Assembly: GCF_010119245.1 (NCBI RefSeq)
Contig: NZ_WNKG01000002.1
Span: 651,738-715,737, forward strand
From: Cyclobacterium salsum
GTDB lineage: Bacteria; Bacteroidota; Bacteroidia; Cytophagales; Cyclobacteriaceae
Direction of reading: 5' to 3'
Length of the DNA: 64,000 bases
Shown one piece after another: positions 62,187 through 64,000 of the stretch; position 1 is the stretch's first letter, and the number at the start of each line of letters is the position of its first letter. The translations under genes were made by a program, and so were the position numbers. The notes beneath the pieces are model-generated. The model ran no database searches. It was not told where the DNA came from and was given only the letters and a program-made list of their open reading frames with translations.

Positions 62187-64000
62187 TTAATCGTTAAAAA
62201 TAGTGAGTACTCCCCGTCGGATTTCATCCGTTTCTCCCAAACTGATCACCCAGAAATAGGTTCCGGTAGGCAATTCATTACCAAAATAAGTTCCATCCCA
62301 CCGTTCATTCGGGTTTTCTGTGTAGAAGATGCGCTTGCCGCTTCTTTCATAGACTGCGATTTTACTATCCTGATAATATCGGAGATCATTTACACCCCAA
62401 TCATCGTTGACGCCATCCCCATTGGGCGTAAACGAATTGGGTACAAAAATAGCATCCAGATCGGCCCTGCTCCTGTTCAGGGTGAAGGTTTGGAAAATGG
62501 TATTCCCAGCCCTATCCGTGCTGCTTACTTGCAGGCTAAACGAGGTTTTTCCCGGCAGGGCTTCCTGACTGTTCCAAAATAAGTCACTGCCTGAAATCCC
62601 GAAATAGCGGTTATCCATTGTTGATCCGGTTAGCTCATATCGGTGAATATTGTCTGCCGGATCCAATGTGTTCAAGGAGCCGATAACCGTCCCGGGATCA
62701 CTATCAGCAGCAAACTCATCGGTAGATAGCGTGATTCCTTCCGGAAGGGCTTTGTCTTCAACTAAGATACTTAGAATAGGTTCCAACCCATCCGGATTTT
62801 GAATGTTGCCAACGTCCGGAGTGCCTTTGTATTGATACAAACCAGCAACTTTGGTATCCAATACAGGAATCGTCCAACTAACCGGAATGCTGCTTTCCTG
62901 TCCATTACTGAGCCGTACGGTAATTTTATCCGGGAAGGAAACGGATTCTAGTGGAGTATTCCAGGGGATAGTGACTAACTCTGGATCTTCTATGGCTACC
63001 AGGTTTAGGTTTACCAACGTTATTTCGAATGAAGCAGTTTTATCATTACCGTCTGTATCGGTAGCCGTTAATTGCACAAGAATGGTTTCGGCATCGGAAT
63101 ACTGTGTTCCCGGAGCCGGAAGCTGAACGAACCGGGATAATTCACAATTGTCCCGTGCCACTGCCACCTCGGTGAAGTCAGGCAATTCATAGCTGCCATT
63201 CAAATAAATGGTTTGGTCCGCCGGAATGGATTCGATCACCGGCGCAGTGACATCCGCGATGACTACTTCCTGCGTCTGGGTGCTGCTGTTTCCATTCGAA
63301 TCAGTAAATGTCCAGGTAATCAGCGTATTTTCCTGAATAGGAAGGTTTTTATCGGGTACTCCAACAATACTTCCATCACAATTGTCACTCGCTGTGGGAG
63401 GCTCCCAGGATTCCAAAGCACACTCCGCTCTTAATACGGGAAGGCTGGCGAGGGAGGGTAGAGGAGCGGATTGGTCTTCCACATTCACCAGTGCATTTGA
63501 ATTAAATGCGTTTCCATTTTTATCCAAAACACTCACCTCAATTTCCTGTTCGCCTAAAGTCGTGCAATCAAAATCAACCCTGTCAAGAATGACGAGTTGA
63601 CCGGCCGCCAGCGGTTGATCAAGCAGACTCACAGGTTCCAAGGTTGCTTTTCCCGATTCATCAAGGACCAGTGTGCTGTTTTTGACACGAGGAAGAATTT
63701 GGAAAGTGTCTCCGGAAAATTGAATTTGATAATTAGTGCCTGCACTCAGGCTTCCCTGATTGATTGCATAAGCGCCCACATCTTCCCCAATTTCCCTGTT
63801 TAGAGATCCGGAAAGTAGTGATTCGTCCTCTCCGTTTACGAAACCGCTGCTCGTAAAGGTAAGGGCAGGGTCATTCTCCCCGTAAACTTTATTTTGTCCG
63901 GAATTGGCGTTCAGAACCAATGTTTGTGGATTGATAGAAAAGTCGGCTGCTGTAAAGTCCAGTGTATAATTGGCACCCGCACTAAGGTTCCCTTGACGAA
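62187..64000 (-). CDS. large secreted repeat protein with gliding-motility C-terminal (type B T9SS) domain, N-terminally cut by window edge
   Basis: The frame is open to base 64000, so at least 600 residues are encoded and the start lies outside. Visible are MBG-type repeats (SINPQTLVLNANSGQNKVYG and NQGSLSAGTNYQIQFSG), HYR/Ig-like segments (ITWTFTDSNGNSSTQTQEVVIAD), a cadherin-like part and the C-terminal sorting domain (FVPNSFTPNGDGVNDDWGV, then WDGTYFGNELPTGTYFWVISL). It is probably an adhesin exported by type IX secretion and held by the adjacent PorP/SprF protein. Confidence 0.92.
   Translation of the reverse strand, partial: RQGNLSAGANYTLDFTAADFSINPQTLVLNANSGQNKVYGENDPALTFTSSGFVNGEDESLLSGSLNREIGEDVGAYAINQGSLSAGTNYQIQFSGDTFQILPRVKNSTLVLDESGKATLEPVSLLDQPLAAGQLVILDRVDFDCTTLGEQEIEVSVLDKNGNAFNSNALVNVEDQSAPLPSLASLPVLRAECALESWEPPTASDNCDGSIVGVPDKNLPIQENTLITWTFTDSNGNSSTQTQEVVIADVTAPVIESIPADQTIYLNGSYELPDFTEVAVARDNCELSRFVQLPAPGTQYSDAETILVQLTATDTDGNDKTASFEITLVNLNLVAIEDPELVTIPWNTPLESVSFPDKITVRLSNGQESSIPVSWTIPVLDTKVAGLYQYKGTPDVGNIQNPDGLEPILSILVEDKALPEGITLSTDEFAADSDPGTVIGSLNTLDPADNIHRYELTGSTMDNRYFGISGSDLFWNSQEALPGKTSFSLQVSSTDRAGNTIFQTFTLNRSRADLDAIFVPNSFTPNGDGVNDDWGVNDLRYYQDSKIAVYERSGKRIFYTENPNERWDGTYFGNELPTGTYFWVISLGETDEIRRGVLTIFND

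Overview
The window comes from a Bacteroidota chromosome, most likely a marine or environmental Cytophagales (Cyclobacteriaceae-like) organism. Signs are a SusC/SusD pair, PorP/SprF with a gliding-motility C-terminal-domain protein (type IX secretion), a CcoN-CcoO fusion, DUF3078 and DUF5777 barrels, near absence of Shine-Dalgarno sites, and promoters with a TAnnTTTG -7 element. The genus is inference.

Left part (1-7.2 kb): housekeeping genes. These are the 3' end of gyrB, ppk1 facing a Ppx/GppA phosphatase, small membrane proteins, a DUF3078 barrel and a DUF389 membrane protein. At 7.40-7.53 kb, minus strand, lies an unusual 124-nt tRNA-like gene. It has a 55-nt variable region, an apparent GUC anticodon, its own promoter element and its own terminator.

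7.7-19.2 kb: a sugar catabolic locus. An AraC regulator precedes a GH88-type unsaturated glucuronyl hydrolase, a TIM-barrel epimerase, a Gfo/Idh/MocA oxidoreductase and an SDR. A DUF3311 protein plus sodium:solute symporter, a NagA-type deacetylase, two more Gfo/Idh/MocA proteins (one exported, behind a LacI-type palindrome) and a VOC protein follow. 19.2-23.3 kb (minus): a compact operon of ECF sigma factor, anti-sigma-like/barrel protein, CHRD lipoprotein, CX4CH cytochrome-like lipoprotein, YceI and DUF5777. 23.6-31.8 kb: a PL11 rhamnogalacturonan lyase and a DUF1549/DUF1553 - DUF1501 - DUF2231/cytochrome/LRR operon of the kind best known from Planctomycetes.

31.8-38.1 kb: an accessory island. 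It holds an RHS-core scrap, an orphan exported protein, a HicAB module with a frameshifted toxin, three antitoxin/ParE-type toxin pairs, a broken tyrosine recombinase and an XRE-regulator remnant. At least five GGGTGTAG/CTACACCC palindromes are interspersed; two belong to ~385-bp elements that end in remnants of a REP-associated (Y1) transposase.

38.1-51.8 kb: a frameshifted serine hydrolase, a beta-propeller-like lipoprotein, a stand-alone second DnaE-type polymerase, SusC/SusD, ChaN-like, MpaB/DUF2236 and SIMPL proteins. 51.9-61.2 kb: a complete cbb3 oxidase locus (ccoI, ccoS, ccoNO, ccoQ, ccoP, ccoG, fixH, SafE-like) with two FNR/CRP-type TGA-N6-TCA dyads at its front. The right edge (61.2-64 kb, minus) carries PorP/SprF and the C-terminal part of a large secreted repeat protein.
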